Source: Oscillospiraceae bacterium (lineage in GTDB: Bacteria; Bacillota; Clostridia; Oscillospirales; Oscillospiraceae). From it: a stretch of DNA of 64,000 nucleotides. Where the stretch lies: positions 186,001 to 250,000 of the forward strand of contig CACZDN010000001.1 in NCBI GenBank assembly GCA_902779945.1, in the 5' to 3' direction. The notes beneath the pieces were generated by a model that saw only the letters and a list, made by a program, of their open reading frames with translations, was not told the DNA's origin and ran no database searches. The position numbers and the translations under genes were made by a program. How positions within the stretch are numbered: the stretch's first letter is position 1; each line of letters begins with the position of its first letter. Below, piece by piece: positions 51,666 to 60,576 of the stretch.

Positions 51666-53594
51666 TCAGGCGGCCTGCCCGGAATAGAGAATATCCGACA
51701 ACAGACGGAAGTCCCTGTCCAGTGCGGGCAGTTTCACCGGCAGCCTGCCGGTCGGCTCACCCATGCCGAAGGCCGCACTGATGGCGGCGGGCAGATTCGG
51801 GACCCAGGCGCTGCCCGTGCCGGAGGCGTTTGGCATATCCTTCATGACGCTGGAGCAGTAGCTGAGCAGAATGGCGTCCGCCTCGGGATAGCAGGCGGCG
51901 TCATAGGGAAGCTGTGCGCTGATGACAACGGCGGTCTTGCCGCGCCTGTGGAGATCGTCGATCACGCGGTTGATGACGCCGACAGGGAAGCCGTTTTCGG
52001 TTTTGGGGTCGAGACAGTCGACAGCCCATGCACGGCTGACGATCAGTACATGGTCGGCCTCCTTCGCCGCCTTTTCACAGGCCTCGGCGGTGCCCGGCTC
52101 GATCACCATGCTCTCGATCTCCGCCCCATCCGGCAGCACGCCCGCATCTGTGAGCAGCTTGCGGGACAGTTCGCCCGCGCCTGCGCGGGTCGCGGCCGAG
52201 AAGAGGATGAGTGTCTGCTCTCCCGCCTGTACGTTGAGCGGGAAGGCGTTGTTTTCATTTCTCAGAAGCGTCAGCGTCTTCCCGGCAATGTCCCAGGCGA
52301 GCCGGCGGTGGGCCTCGCTCCCGCAGCCCTCCACGGCGGCGCTGACCATGGCGTCGGTAAGCGGCGCACTCTTCTGCTCCAGAAGGCCGTATTTCTTTTT
52401 AAGCGTCAGGATGCGGCGGACGGAGTCGTCCACGCGCTCCCTGTCGATGACGCCGCTCTCCGTGAGCTCCACGGCGCGGTCAAGCAGCTCGTCGCTCAGG
52501 GTCCAGACGTCAAAGCCCGCGTTGCTCGGCAGGAGGAGCATGTTGACGCCGGCGTTGATGCACAGGGAGAGAATATCGTCCTGCGTGAAATTGCTCCACA
52601 CGGCCTTCATATCCAGCGCGTCGCTGACGATCACGCCCTCATAGCCCAGCTCGCCCCGTAGGATGTCCGTGAGGATGGTCCTGCTCATGGTGGCGGGGAG
52701 ATGGATCTCCTCCCCGGAATCGACCGAGATGCGGGTCTGCGTCTCCACCTGAGGATATTGGATGTGGGCGGTCATGACCATGTCCACGCCCGCGTCGATG
52801 GCGGCCTTGAAGGGAACCAGCTCATTTGCCGCCAGCTCATCATGGCTGCGGTCCACGAGCGGCAGGCCCGTGTGGCTGTCGGTATCGGTGTTCCCGTGGC
52901 CGGGGAAGTGCTTGACGCAGGCGATGGTGTTTGTCGATTTCAGCCCCTCCATATAGGCCACGCCGTATCTCCCGACACTCTCCGCAACGTCGCCGAAGGA
53001 GCGCACGCCGATGATGGGGTTTGCGGGGTTGTCGTTCACGTCCATGACCGGCGCGAAGTCCACGTTGAGGCCCAGAAGCTGCAGCTCCTCGCCGTAGACC
53101 TTCGCCATGTCCCGCACGCAGGCGGGTTCGCCCGTCGCCGCCAGCGCCATGTTGCCGACGCCGGCGGTGCCGAAGTTCACGCGTGTGACAAGGCCGCCCT
53201 CCTGATCGGTGGCGATGAAGGGAGCTGGCGCGCCGCTCTCAAGCGTCGCATTGCGAAGCTCCGCCACGAGCCGGAGGCTCTGCTCCGCGTCCGCAAAGTT
53301 CTCGCCGAACAGCAGGATGCCGCCGAAGCGGTGCTCCGTGATATACTGCCGCTGCGCGTCGTTCAGCGCGATGATGTTCTCTCCCGTTTCCGCGGTGGGA
53401 TCTTCTTTCCAGGTGCGGGGGCTGAAGTACATCATCTGCGCCAGCTTGTCGCGCAGCGTCATTTTCTCCATGATCCTGTCGACGGGGTCCCTCGCCGCCT
53501 GCCAGGCGAACCAGCCGGCGGCGCCCAGCGCGAGCGCCAGGGTCAGGCAGAGGCAGAGGATCTTGAACCGCCTGATTGGAGCTGTTTGTTTCAT
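51666..53594 (-). CDS. Secreted GH3 family protein (NagZ-like beta-N-acetylhexosaminidase)
   Basis: A 642-residue enzyme with an N-terminal signal/anchor helix (ILCLCLTLALALGAAGWFAW) and a GH3 catalytic domain (about 40-370). It has ATDQEGGLVTRVNFG, KHFPGHGNTDTDSHTGLP (the NagZ-type H-x-D general-acid loop) and the nucleophile in GVIVSDALDMKAVWSN. A second alpha/beta domain (about 400-640) completes the long NagZ form. It probably removes GlcNAc from muropeptides or glycans outside the cell. ATG 53594 has AGGAGG five bases upstream. It follows the phosphatase gene by 25 bases on the same strand, so the two are co-transcribed. Confidence 0.9.
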   Translation of the reverse strand: MKQTAPIRRFKILCLCLTLALALGAAGWFAWQAARDPVDRIMEKMTLRDKLAQMMYFSPRTWKEDPTAETGENIIALNDAQRQYITEHRFGGILLFGENFADAEQSLRLVAELRNATLESGAPAPFIATDQEGGLVTRVNFGTAGVGNMALAATGEPACVRDMAKVYGEELQLLGLNVDFAPVMDVNDNPANPIIGVRSFGDVAESVGRYGVAYMEGLKSTNTIACVKHFPGHGNTDTDSHTGLPLVDRSHDELAANELVPFKAAIDAGVDMVMTAHIQYPQVETQTRISVDSGEEIHLPATMSRTILTDILRGELGYEGVIVSDALDMKAVWSNFTQDDILSLCINAGVNMLLLPSNAGFDVWTLSDELLDRAVELTESGVIDRERVDDSVRRILTLKKKYGLLEQKSAPLTDAMVSAAVEGCGSEAHRRLAWDIAGKTLTLLRNENNAFPLNVQAGEQTLILFSAATRAGAGELSRKLLTDAGVLPDGAEIESMVIEPGTAEACEKAAKEADHVLIVSRAWAVDCLDPKTENGFPVGVINRVIDDLHRRGKTAVVISAQLPYDAACYPEADAILLSYCSSVMKDMPNASGTGSAWVPNLPAAISAAFGMGEPTGRLPVKLPALDRDFRLLSDILYSGQAA

Positions 53595-53619
53595 GGTACC
53601 CTCCTCCTGAAGATTCATG

Positions 53620-56031
53620 TCAATTGTTTCCCCCGCCGTTATAGACGAAGCCCAGCATGGTGATGTCGTCGAACTGGTCCGCACTGCCGACGAAGTCGGC
53701 GATGTCGCGGCGCACGGCAGGCAGCACCGTTTCCATGTGCTCGTCCCGCACGGCGTTGAGCGCGCGCAGAAGCCGCTCCGAGCCGTACTGCTCCACCTTT
53801 TCGTCGATGGCCTCCGGAATGCCGTCCGTATACAGGAAGAGCCTGTCGCCGGGGTTGAGCTGCAGCTCATACTCCCGGTAGCGCACATCCTTCATGGCGG
53901 CCAGCGCCAGACTGTGCTTGTCATTGAAGTAATCGTATTCGCCGCCGGCGCGCATCAGCGCCGGGTATTCGTGGCCGCCGTTTGCGCACTGCATTCTCCC
54001 GGTGCGAAGATCAATGCAGCCGAGCCACACGGTCACGAACATCTCTGCGTCGTTGCCCTCGCACAGAGTGTTGTTGACGCGGTACAGGATCTCCGCGGGC
54101 GACTGCCCGGATTCCGCGAGACCGCGGATCGTTGTCCTGGCGCGCATCATAAAGAGCGCCGCAGGGATGCCCTTGCCGGACACGTCCGCGATGACCAGCG
54201 CCAGCTTGTGCTGATCCACGAAGAAGAAATCGTAGAAATCGCCACCGACTTCCCTGGCGGGGTCCATCGTGGCGTAAATCTCAAAGTCCCTGCGCGGGAA
54301 GACAAAGCTCTTCGGCAGGGAGGAATCCTGGATCGTGCGGGCAAATTCCAGCTCCTGCTCGATGCGCTTCTCCGCCGCCGAGATGTAGCCCTTCAGGACG
54401 TCGACCGTCTGGTTGATGTCGTTCGAGAGGGAGGCAAACTCCGAAGAATTGCGTACGGACACCACCTCGTCCAGATGGCCGTGGGTGATGCGGCCCAGAG
54501 AGGCGTTGATCAGCTCGAGATTATCCACAACGATGCCCTGCACCAGCATCGAGATCAGCACGTAGATCACTGCAAACAGGATGATCGCCGCGAAGGCCGA
54601 CTCATAGGCCTGGGCATCGCGGTCGGCGTAGACCTCGGTCATGGGAAGCCTCACCAGCAGGGTCAGGCCCTTGTCCAGCTGCTCCATGCGGCACAGCGAC
54701 TCTGTCCCGAACAGGTTCTCACGATAGCAGATCTCCATCGGGTGCGCGCTGATGCGCTTTGCGTCGTCGGTACCGATACCGGTGTCCTGATGGTCGCCCA
54801 CGGTGATGAGACCGGTATCCCGTATGATGTCAAAGCTGCCTTTGCTCCCCACATGGTAGTAGGAGAGAGCCTCGTTGAGCCCGGCGAGATTCAGTGCGGA
54901 GGCGATTCTGTTGCGGTCGATGACCGTCTGGACCATGCCCCCGCCGCAGCGTGCGCCCGCGACGGCGCGGGAGGCGGAGGGACTGACGGCCAGCGATTCC
55001 GCGCTGCCGTCCGATACGTCCCGCAGAAGCTCTGCGTAGACGGGCGCCTCACCCGCGCCGGCGACGACACGGCCGTCCGCGTCCACGACAGTCACGGCCT
55101 CAAGCTGATAGACGCTCCGCATCTGCTCCAGGAACGCCTCGTCCGCCGCTTCAGGGCCGCCCGTGTGGTCGATGGCCTCCGCGATCGCCAGGGCCTCTGT
55201 GCGGGCCGTCTCCCTGGCCAGCTTGTCGGTGTTCTCGTCGGTCTGACGCAGCTTGACGTAGGTCTGGCGGATATCCCCGGACACAGCCTCCAGCGTGCCG
55301 CGTGCGTTCTGGATGGCAGTCTGGGTCTGTACGCCGAAGTAAAACAGCAGGTTCAGCGTCAGGATCAAAAAGGTCACGGCAAAGAGCCAGAGCCGAAAAT
55401 GCTGAGAGACCGAGATCTCCTCCCGATTGAGCTTGCGAAAGGGGTTTTTCCACTCGCCCGCGCAGAGCGTCAGCGCGACGGAAGACGCCGCCATCCCCAG
55501 GCCGGTGAAGATGATCATGGGCGGGCCGCAGGTCTTGACCGCATAGAACGCCATGCTCATATCGCCGCGGTGGGTGATGAGCACCACGTACATGTGGAAG
55601 ACCTCCATCACCGCGCCCATGAAGAAGGCGTAGACGGGCGAGGGCTTCCTGCGCTTGAAGATGAAGAGGTGCATCGCCGCGGCTACAAAACCTGCCAGGC
55701 AGGTGGACACGCTGCACGCCACGCGGGTGTAGCTGCCCACGCCCCACCAGGTACCGGCGATGTAGCGCTCGATGCCGCCCACAAGGCCCGCCGTGATGCC
55801 GGCCAGAGGATCGAAGAACAGCCCCGCCGACAGCGGCCCCATGTCGCGCACGTTCAGCATCATGTGGCTGTAGTCCACGCCGAAGTGCGTGGACAGAACG
55901 GCGCACAGGCCGTAGATCAGGCCGATGAAGAGCCTGCGCGGGACTGTCATGGTCTTCCCCCGGGTGCGCTTCCAGAGCAGCGCCGTGAGGAGCACATACA
56001 GCGTCGTGACCTCCGTCATCTTAACAATCAT
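53620..56031 (-). CDS. LytS-like/SpoIIE-type membrane serine phosphatase
   Basis: About 803 residues. The first 210 form a 5TM-LYT sensor bundle (FGVDYSHMMLNVRDMGPLSA, GGIERYIAGTWWGVGSYTR). A helix, an extracytoplasmic sensor (about 270-470), another helix and a HAMP segment (GRITHGHLDEVVSVRNSSEF) follow. The C-terminal 230 residues are a PP2C/SpoIIE phosphatase with the metal-site motifs GGDFYDFFFVD, LVIADVSGKGIPAALFM and GDRLFLYTDGIPEAID. Such enzymes dephosphorylate anti-anti-sigma factors. The start is uncertain: I use ATG 56031; the frame extends to a TTG at 56088 without a ribosome site. The target is not in the window. Confidence 0.87.
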   Translation of the reverse strand: MIVKMTEVTTLYVLLTALLWKRTRGKTMTVPRRLFIGLIYGLCAVLSTHFGVDYSHMMLNVRDMGPLSAGLFFDPLAGITAGLVGGIERYIAGTWWGVGSYTRVACSVSTCLAGFVAAAMHLFIFKRRKPSPVYAFFMGAVMEVFHMYVVLITHRGDMSMAFYAVKTCGPPMIIFTGLGMAASSVALTLCAGEWKNPFRKLNREEISVSQHFRLWLFAVTFLILTLNLLFYFGVQTQTAIQNARGTLEAVSGDIRQTYVKLRQTDENTDKLARETARTEALAIAEAIDHTGGPEAADEAFLEQMRSVYQLEAVTVVDADGRVVAGAGEAPVYAELLRDVSDGSAESLAVSPSASRAVAGARCGGGMVQTVIDRNRIASALNLAGLNEALSYYHVGSKGSFDIIRDTGLITVGDHQDTGIGTDDAKRISAHPMEICYRENLFGTESLCRMEQLDKGLTLLVRLPMTEVYADRDAQAYESAFAAIILFAVIYVLISMLVQGIVVDNLELINASLGRITHGHLDEVVSVRNSSEFASLSNDINQTVDVLKGYISAAEKRIEQELEFARTIQDSSLPKSFVFPRRDFEIYATMDPAREVGGDFYDFFFVDQHKLALVIADVSGKGIPAALFMMRARTTIRGLAESGQSPAEILYRVNNTLCEGNDAEMFVTVWLGCIDLRTGRMQCANGGHEYPALMRAGGEYDYFNDKHSLALAAMKDVRYREYELQLNPGDRLFLYTDGIPEAIDEKVEQYGSERLLRALNAVRDEHMETVLPAVRRDIADFVGSADQFDDITMLGFVYNGGGNN

Positions 56032-56260
56032 GAGCAATGTAGCATCATCTCCAGTCGAGAGAAAAAGCAGCGGCAGAAAAGCGCGCAAACGTCTGTCACT
56101 GCGGGCATTGTATCATGAGCAGACGGAAAAGACAAGCGCCCCGGGAGTTTATATCCCCGGCGGGGATGCGCGGGATCGCGTTTCTTTGCCATATGTGCTG
56201 CCATCGCTCTTGATCCGGAAACCCCGGAGGCGGGGCAGGACGGGAGTACGTGCGGGGCGG

Positions 56261-56692
56261 TCAGATCACATAGTCGAAGCCGTCGTCGTCCCGACGCATG
56301 AGGTCCCGGATGCTGTAGCGGGAGAGATAATCGCTCACCACATCGTTCAGGCCCCGCCACAGGGGGAGCGTCCGGCACTCGGCCAGGCGCTCGCAGGGTC
56401 TGCCCCCCTCCTCGAGACACGCCACCGGCACAAGGGTGCCCTCCATCAGCGTCAGCACGTCCAGCACGCGGATCTGCTCCGGCTCGCGCCCAAGGCGGTA
56501 GCCTCCACCCTTGCCGCGCAGCGCGTCCAGCATCCCGGCCCTGACCAGCTTCTTGACGATGTTCTCCAGATACTTCTCCGAGATGTCCTGCCGCCCGGCC
56601 ACTTCCTTGAGCGTGATGTATGAATCCCGCTGGTTTTCCGCCAGGTCGATCAGAACCCGCAGCGCATAGCGCCCGCGCGTGGAAATCATCAT
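56261..56692 (-). CDS. Rrf2-family transcriptional regulator, IscR-like
   Basis: A 143-residue protein starting MMISTRGRYALRVLIDLAEN, the family N-terminus, with a winged helix (LKEVAGRQDISEKYLENIVK, then RGKGGGYRL). Three cysteines in ACLEEGGRPCERLAECRTLP, spaced C-x7-C-x5-C, would hold a 2Fe-2S cluster as in IscR, so it likely senses iron-sulfur or cysteine status. Candidate targets in the window are the cysteine desulfurase and serine acetyltransferase genes. A family B repeat lies at its 5' side. Confidence 0.92.
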   Translation of the reverse strand: MMISTRGRYALRVLIDLAENQRDSYITLKEVAGRQDISEKYLENIVKKLVRAGMLDALRGKGGGYRLGREPEQIRVLDVLTLMEGTLVPVACLEEGGRPCERLAECRTLPLWRGLNDVVSDYLSRYSIRDLMRRDDDGFDYVI

Positions 56693-56717
56693 ATTGGCAG
56701 TCCCTCCCAGAAATAGT

Positions 56718-56793
56718 AAGGCAGCACCGCATGATCCGCTCTCGGCGCAGTTCTCCGGATTTGTACTCGCCGAAAACCGCGGTACTGCCTTAT
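56718..56793. repeat. Dispersed repeat family B, copy 5
   Basis: AAGGCAGCACCGCATGATCC at one end and CGCGGTACTGCCTTA at the other, with a short interior. It sits upstream of the Rrf2 gene. Confidence 0.78.
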
Positions 56794-56822
56794 TCCTATT
56801 ATATCGAAAGGTTTGTGGGAAA

Positions 56823-57749
56823 TCAAGAGGGAAAACAGGGGTTTTCCTGCAGACTCAGAAAAGCCTCCGGCAGGCGGCGGATCAGATCGCCGGGGGTAAC
56901 GGAGTACTCCCCCAGCGCCTGCGCGCAGAGATCGCCGCAGAGCCCGTGCAGCCACACGGCGCAGCGGGCGGCGAGCCAGGGGTCGAAGCCCTGGGCCAGA
57001 AGCGCGCAGAGCACGCCGCACAGCACATCTCCCGAGCCGCCCTTGGCCATGGCCGGACCGCCGGTGGGGTTGACGCTGACCTCTCCGTCCCGGCAGACGA
57101 GCGTGCCATAGCCCTTCAGAATCAGGATCGCCCCCGGGTGCGCCTGTGTAAAGCGCAGCGCGCCGGCGAGCCGTCCGTCCGTCAGCACGCCGCCCATGCG
57201 TTTGAACTCCCCCTCGTGGGGCGTGAGCAGCAGGGGCGCTCTGCGCGCGGCGAACGCCTCCGCCGTACAGGCGCGCAGCGCGTCCGCGTCCAGGACCAGC
57301 GGGCAGGTACAGGCCTGCAGCACCGCTTGTACAACGGGCTCCGCGTCCGTGCCGAGGCCGGGGCCGATCACGCAGGCGTCCGCCTTTTGGAGCGCGCCGA
57401 GGATCACGGGGATCGCATCCGGCGAGACGCCGCCCTGCTCCGTCTCCGGCAGAGGCGTGACGACGGCCCCGTCGCAGCGCGCGGCGGCGACGGGATATAC
57501 GCTCTCCGGCGTCATGAGTTGTGTGAGCCCCGCGCCGCTGCGCTCGCAGGCGTTTGCCGCGAGGGCCGGCGCGCCCGCATAGCCGCGCGCGCCTGCGATT
57601 ACCAGCGCGCGCCCGTAGCTGTACTTATGGCTGACGAGCTCTCTGCGCGGGAGATGAAAGTCCGCCGCCTCCGCCTCGGCGGGGGCGGCGTTCTGCGCGG
57701 GCCTGTCGCGGTATTTCTCTGTGTACTGTTCGATGGTAAGTGTTTTCAT
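56823..57749 (-). CDS. nnrD: ADP/ATP-dependent NAD(P)H-hydrate dehydratase
   Basis: Repairs damaged NAD(P)HX. The 308-residue protein has the ribokinase-like signature AKGGSGDVLCGVLCALLAQG, the VIAGARGYAGAPALAANAC entry strand, GPGLGTDAEPV and LLTPHEGEFKRM. Only the dehydratase half is present; the epimerase (NnrE) domain that is often fused is absent. It stands between a family B repeat and a family A repeat. Confidence 0.92.
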   Translation of the reverse strand: MKTLTIEQYTEKYRDRPAQNAAPAEAEAADFHLPRRELVSHKYSYGRALVIAGARGYAGAPALAANACERSGAGLTQLMTPESVYPVAAARCDGAVVTPLPETEQGGVSPDAIPVILGALQKADACVIGPGLGTDAEPVVQAVLQACTCPLVLDADALRACTAEAFAARRAPLLLTPHEGEFKRMGGVLTDGRLAGALRFTQAHPGAILILKGYGTLVCRDGEVSVNPTGGPAMAKGGSGDVLCGVLCALLAQGFDPWLAARCAVWLHGLCGDLCAQALGEYSVTPGDLIRRLPEAFLSLQENPCFPS

Positions 57750-57768
57750 GGCGTCTCTCTTCCGGGCG

Positions 57769-57851
57769 TCGGCTCAGACTCCTTCGACTCCGCCGGTCAG
57801 GCCGGGAATGTCGTGCGCTTGCCGCGCAGGAGCAAGCTCAGGATGACAGGT
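57769..57851. repeat. Dispersed repeat family A, copy 6, overlapping a stop codon
   Basis: Reverse complement reads CCTGTCATCCTGAGCTTGC ... GGAGTCGAAGGAGTCTGAG. Its end lies inside the last codons of the gene at 57838-58596. Confidence 0.72.
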
Positions 57852-58596
57852 TGTTATTTGCAGCCGTGGGTTTCTTTTCCACGACGAAGGACTCGGAATA
57901 GGCGTTGATGGAGCCGCGCTTTTCGACGATGGCGCGGAGCATGGCGTCAGCCCTTGTGACGGCGCGGCCGTGCAGGCGGTCGATCCCGAGCTCGAGAAGC
58001 CCCGGACAGCAGCTCACGCTCGGCCCGGTGAGGATCACCTCGGCGCGGCGGCTCAGCTCCAGCAGGCGGGGCATGGTCTTGTTCACGGCGGCGCTGCCGG
58101 TGATGATGACGAGGTCGCAGAGCGGGAGATAAAACTCGCACGCGCTGTCCGGCAGGGCCCCGGGCTTTTCCTCCCGGTCCATGATGTAGAGCGCCCTGAC
58201 GTCGGCGAAGTCCTCCGCCGTCATGTTGCCGTGGCCGATCATCTTGCCGACCATGCCGACAGTCCTGCCGCGAAGCTCTACCCCGTCCAGGGTTTTGGCG
58301 TCCCTTCTGACAAAGGCGGAGTCCGCACGGTTATAGAAGGCGTTGACGGCGGCCAGGGCCTCGCTCGCTTCCTCCATGTTCCAGGAGAGCAGGGCCTCTC
58401 CCGCGCATGTCAGCGGCAGGCCGACGAGGGTGTCAAACATTCTCGGCACCGTCTCGCCCGGGGTGTGCATGGCGACGCCGACGCTCCCATCGCTCAGTAC
58501 TGCGGCGGTCCAGGCCACACCGTGGACGAGCTCGCGCACACGCAGCCCCTCCGGCAGCCCCGCCCGAAGGCAGGCATAATACGCGGTATCCGCCAT
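57838..58596 (-). CDS. DUF4213/DUF364 protein (putative heavy-metal-chelation domain)
   Basis: A 252-residue protein. The N-terminal DUF4213 part has RELVHGVAWTAAVLSDGSVG and FNR-like AVNAFYNRADS. The C-terminal DUF364 part has GRTVGMVGKMIGHGNMTAED, VIITGSAAVNKTMPRLLEL and VILTGPSVSCCPGLLELG. Family members are linked with siderophore or metal-ligand handling, but the role is unproven. The last codons and stop (AAC CTG TCA TCC TGA) coincide with the end of a family A repeat, so its C-terminus may have been re-set by the repeat. It follows the PreA-like gene by 16 bases on the same strand. Confidence 0.85.
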   Translation of the reverse strand: MADTAYYACLRAGLPEGLRVRELVHGVAWTAAVLSDGSVGVAMHTPGETVPRMFDTLVGLPLTCAGEALLSWNMEEASEALAAVNAFYNRADSAFVRRDAKTLDGVELRGRTVGMVGKMIGHGNMTAEDFADVRALYIMDREEKPGALPDSACEFYLPLCDLVIITGSAAVNKTMPRLLELSRRAEVILTGPSVSCCPGLLELGIDRLHGRAVTRADAMLRAIVEKRGSINAYSESFVVEKKPTAANNNLSS

Positions 58597-58612
58597 GCTT
58601 CACTCCTCACTT

Positions 58613-60118
58613 TCACACATTCTTTTCCCGTTTGATGCGTTTGCGGCCGGCGCTGATGGCCCGCTCGGGGCAGACCAGAACGCAGAGATGACAGCCGACG
58701 CATTTTTTCCCGTTGAGGACCGGCCTGCGGTCCGGGCCCATGGTCAGCGCCTGGTGACCGCCGTCTGCGCAGGAGACCGTGCAGCGGCCGCAGCCGATGC
58801 ACTTTTCCCGGTGGAACTTCGGGAAGACGATCGTGTCCCGCTCGAGTACGTCCGTCGTCTCACTGACGGAGGCCAGTCCGAGACCGCGCGTCTCCTCCAC
58901 GCCGGCGAAGCCCTTCTCAGCGAGATAGAGCCCGAGGCCCGCCTTGAGATCGTCGATGATGCGGTAGCCGTACTGCATCACCGCGGTGGTGACCTGGATG
59001 CTGCCCGCGCCCAGGAGGATGAACTCCAGCGCGTCCTGCCAGGTCTCCACGCCGCCCATGGCGCTCAGGTGTATGTCCGCAAGTGCGGGGTCCTTCGCCA
59101 GCTCCGCAATGAAGCGCAGGGCGATGGGCCTGACGGCGCTGCCGCTGTAGCCCCCGACGGCGGACATGCCGTGCACCGCGGGCGAGGAGATATAGGTGTG
59201 GGGGTTTATGCAGATGATGCTCTTGATGGTGTTGATCGCCGCTATGCCGTCCGCACCGCCGCGTTTGGCAGCCCTCGCCGCGGGGCTCATAAACGCCACA
59301 TTGGGGGTGAGCTTGGCGAGGATGGGGATTCTTGTGCCGCGTCTGGCAGCGGCGGTGAAGCGCTCCACCAGCTCGGGCGTCTGGCCGATGTCGGAGCCGA
59401 GGCCCTCCTCCATCATGTTCGGGCAGGAGAAGTTCAGCTCCAGCGCGTCCGCGCCGTTTTCCTCGCAGAGGCGCGCCAGCTCCTCCCACTCCGTGTCGTT
59501 CTGCCCCATGATGGAGGCCAGAATGAGCTTGGACGGGTAGTTCTTTTTCAGGCGGCGAAAGATCTCCATATTCTCCGCCACGCTGTGGTCGGAGAGCTGT
59601 TCGATGTTCTTGAAGCCGATGATGCTGCCGTTGTCGCCGGTGATGGCGGAGAAGCGGGGCGACGCCTCATGGATCTCGAAAGAGCAGATCGTCTTGAACG
59701 CGACACCGGCCCAGCCCGCCTCAAAGGCCCGGGCGCACATATCGTAGGTGCTGCCCACGACAGAGGAGGACAGCAGGAAGGGGTTTTCCAGCGGGATGCC
59801 GCAGAGCTCCGTTCTGAGAAGCGTCTCATCCGCCGGCAGCGGGCATTCAAGCCCCGGCCTGACCTCCGCGTGCAGTCTTGTCATGAGCGCGCGGACGGGC
59901 ACCTCATGCGGTCTGACGCAGGCGGCTTCGCAGGGGGCCGGGCAGCTTATGCAGGGGTTTTCCGCCGGGAAGCGGGACGCCGCGGCCTTCTCATCGTCAA
60001 ACCATATGCTTCGGAGCATGGCGGCGCAGTCGATCCGTCCGCAGGCCTGTGTGCAGGGCGCGTCCGAACACAGCGCACATCTGAGCATATCCGAGCGATA
60101 CAGAATTTTTTCAAACAT
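58613..60118 (-). CDS. preA: PreA-like NAD-dependent dihydropyrimidine dehydrogenase subunit with N-terminal cysteine-rich domain
   Basis: A 501-residue protein. Residues 1-90 are a cysteine-rich helical domain (CALCSDAPCTQAC, CISCPAPCEAAC) like the Fe-S domain at the start of DPYD and GltD. Residues about 95-400 are a dihydroorotate-dehydrogenase-type FMN barrel (NPFLLSSSVVGSTYDMCARA, LELNFSCPNMMEEGLG, SAMGGVETWQDALEFILLGA). The C-terminus has two 4Fe-4S motifs (CIGCGRCTVSC, CVGCHLCVLVC). It likely reduces uracil/thymine or a related substrate; the NAD-binding PreT subunit is not next to it. ATG 60118 has GGGGAGGA upstream. Confidence 0.88.
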   Translation of the reverse strand: MFEKILYRSDMLRCALCSDAPCTQACGRIDCAAMLRSIWFDDEKAAASRFPAENPCISCPAPCEAACVRPHEVPVRALMTRLHAEVRPGLECPLPADETLLRTELCGIPLENPFLLSSSVVGSTYDMCARAFEAGWAGVAFKTICSFEIHEASPRFSAITGDNGSIIGFKNIEQLSDHSVAENMEIFRRLKKNYPSKLILASIMGQNDTEWEELARLCEENGADALELNFSCPNMMEEGLGSDIGQTPELVERFTAAARRGTRIPILAKLTPNVAFMSPAARAAKRGGADGIAAINTIKSIICINPHTYISSPAVHGMSAVGGYSGSAVRPIALRFIAELAKDPALADIHLSAMGGVETWQDALEFILLGAGSIQVTTAVMQYGYRIIDDLKAGLGLYLAEKGFAGVEETRGLGLASVSETTDVLERDTIVFPKFHREKCIGCGRCTVSCADGGHQALTMGPDRRPVLNGKKCVGCHLCVLVCPERAISAGRKRIKREKNV

Positions 60119-60146
60119 GGCAGATCCTCCCCATTCTGTTTTTTTC

Positions 60147-60175
60147 AGTTTACCATACAAACGCCGCTGCGACAA
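60147..60175 (-). promoter_or_regulatory. Possible promoter of the preA-like operon
   Basis: On the minus strand TTGTCG (60175-60170), 17-bp spacer, TAAACT (60152-60147). Both boxes match only 4 of 6 bases. Confidence 0.45.
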
Positions 60176-60227
60176 GACTTGTTCCGCGCACCCACATGTG
60201 TTTCATACAATTTCGCTCAGGAAACTC

Positions 60228-60424
60228 AGAGGGGCCTCAGCCCCTTTGATTTTTCGCCTCGCAAGGCGAAAACTGTCCAAGACAATCCGTTTTTTGCGGG
60301 GGCGTGTTCCGCGCAGGAAAGTCCGCTCAGACTGCAAGTGCGCGGGCTCTCCCGCAAGCGAGTGCGCGCAGCAGGCTGCAAGACTTCCCATTTCACAAAA
60401 ATGCCCAGAGACATTTTTGCGAAA
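60228..60424. other. Hairpin-rich gene-free segment
   Basis: Three clear hairpins: AGAGGGGC/GCCCCTTT (60228-60247) followed by GATTTTT; TTTTCGCC/GGCGAAAA (60251-60272); and TTTCACAAAAATG/CATTTTTGCGAAA (60391-60424, one mismatch). The first looks like a plus-strand terminator, yet no gene on that strand precedes it. Confidence 0.5.
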
Positions 60425-60451
60425 CGAACGTGGGACCGATTTCGATTTATG

Positions 60452-60480
60452 TTGACACGGACGCGCTGTTGACATATAAA
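60452..60480 (+). promoter_or_regulatory. Promoter of the serine acetyltransferase gene
   Basis: TTGACA (60452-60457), 17-bp spacer, TATAAA (60475-60480), about 97 bases before the start. A second TTGACA overlaps the -10 side. Confidence 0.72.
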
Positions 60481-60576
60481 TATAATGTTGTCTTCCGCGT
60501 GCGGAAGAGGAGCAATTCTGCGGCCCGGACGGTGCTTTGACCGGCCGTGCGCCGCTTTGTGATATGAGGAGCAGAC

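Noticed and set aside
53595..53888. A longer N-terminus for the GH3/NagZ-like protein
   Set aside because: The extension lies inside the phosphatase gene in another frame. AGGAGG directly before ATG 53594 and the signal helix fix the start.
60310..60380. RNase P-like GGAAAGTCCG word upstream of cysE
   Set aside because: Only this short word matches. The partner P4 strand and other conserved blocks are missing.
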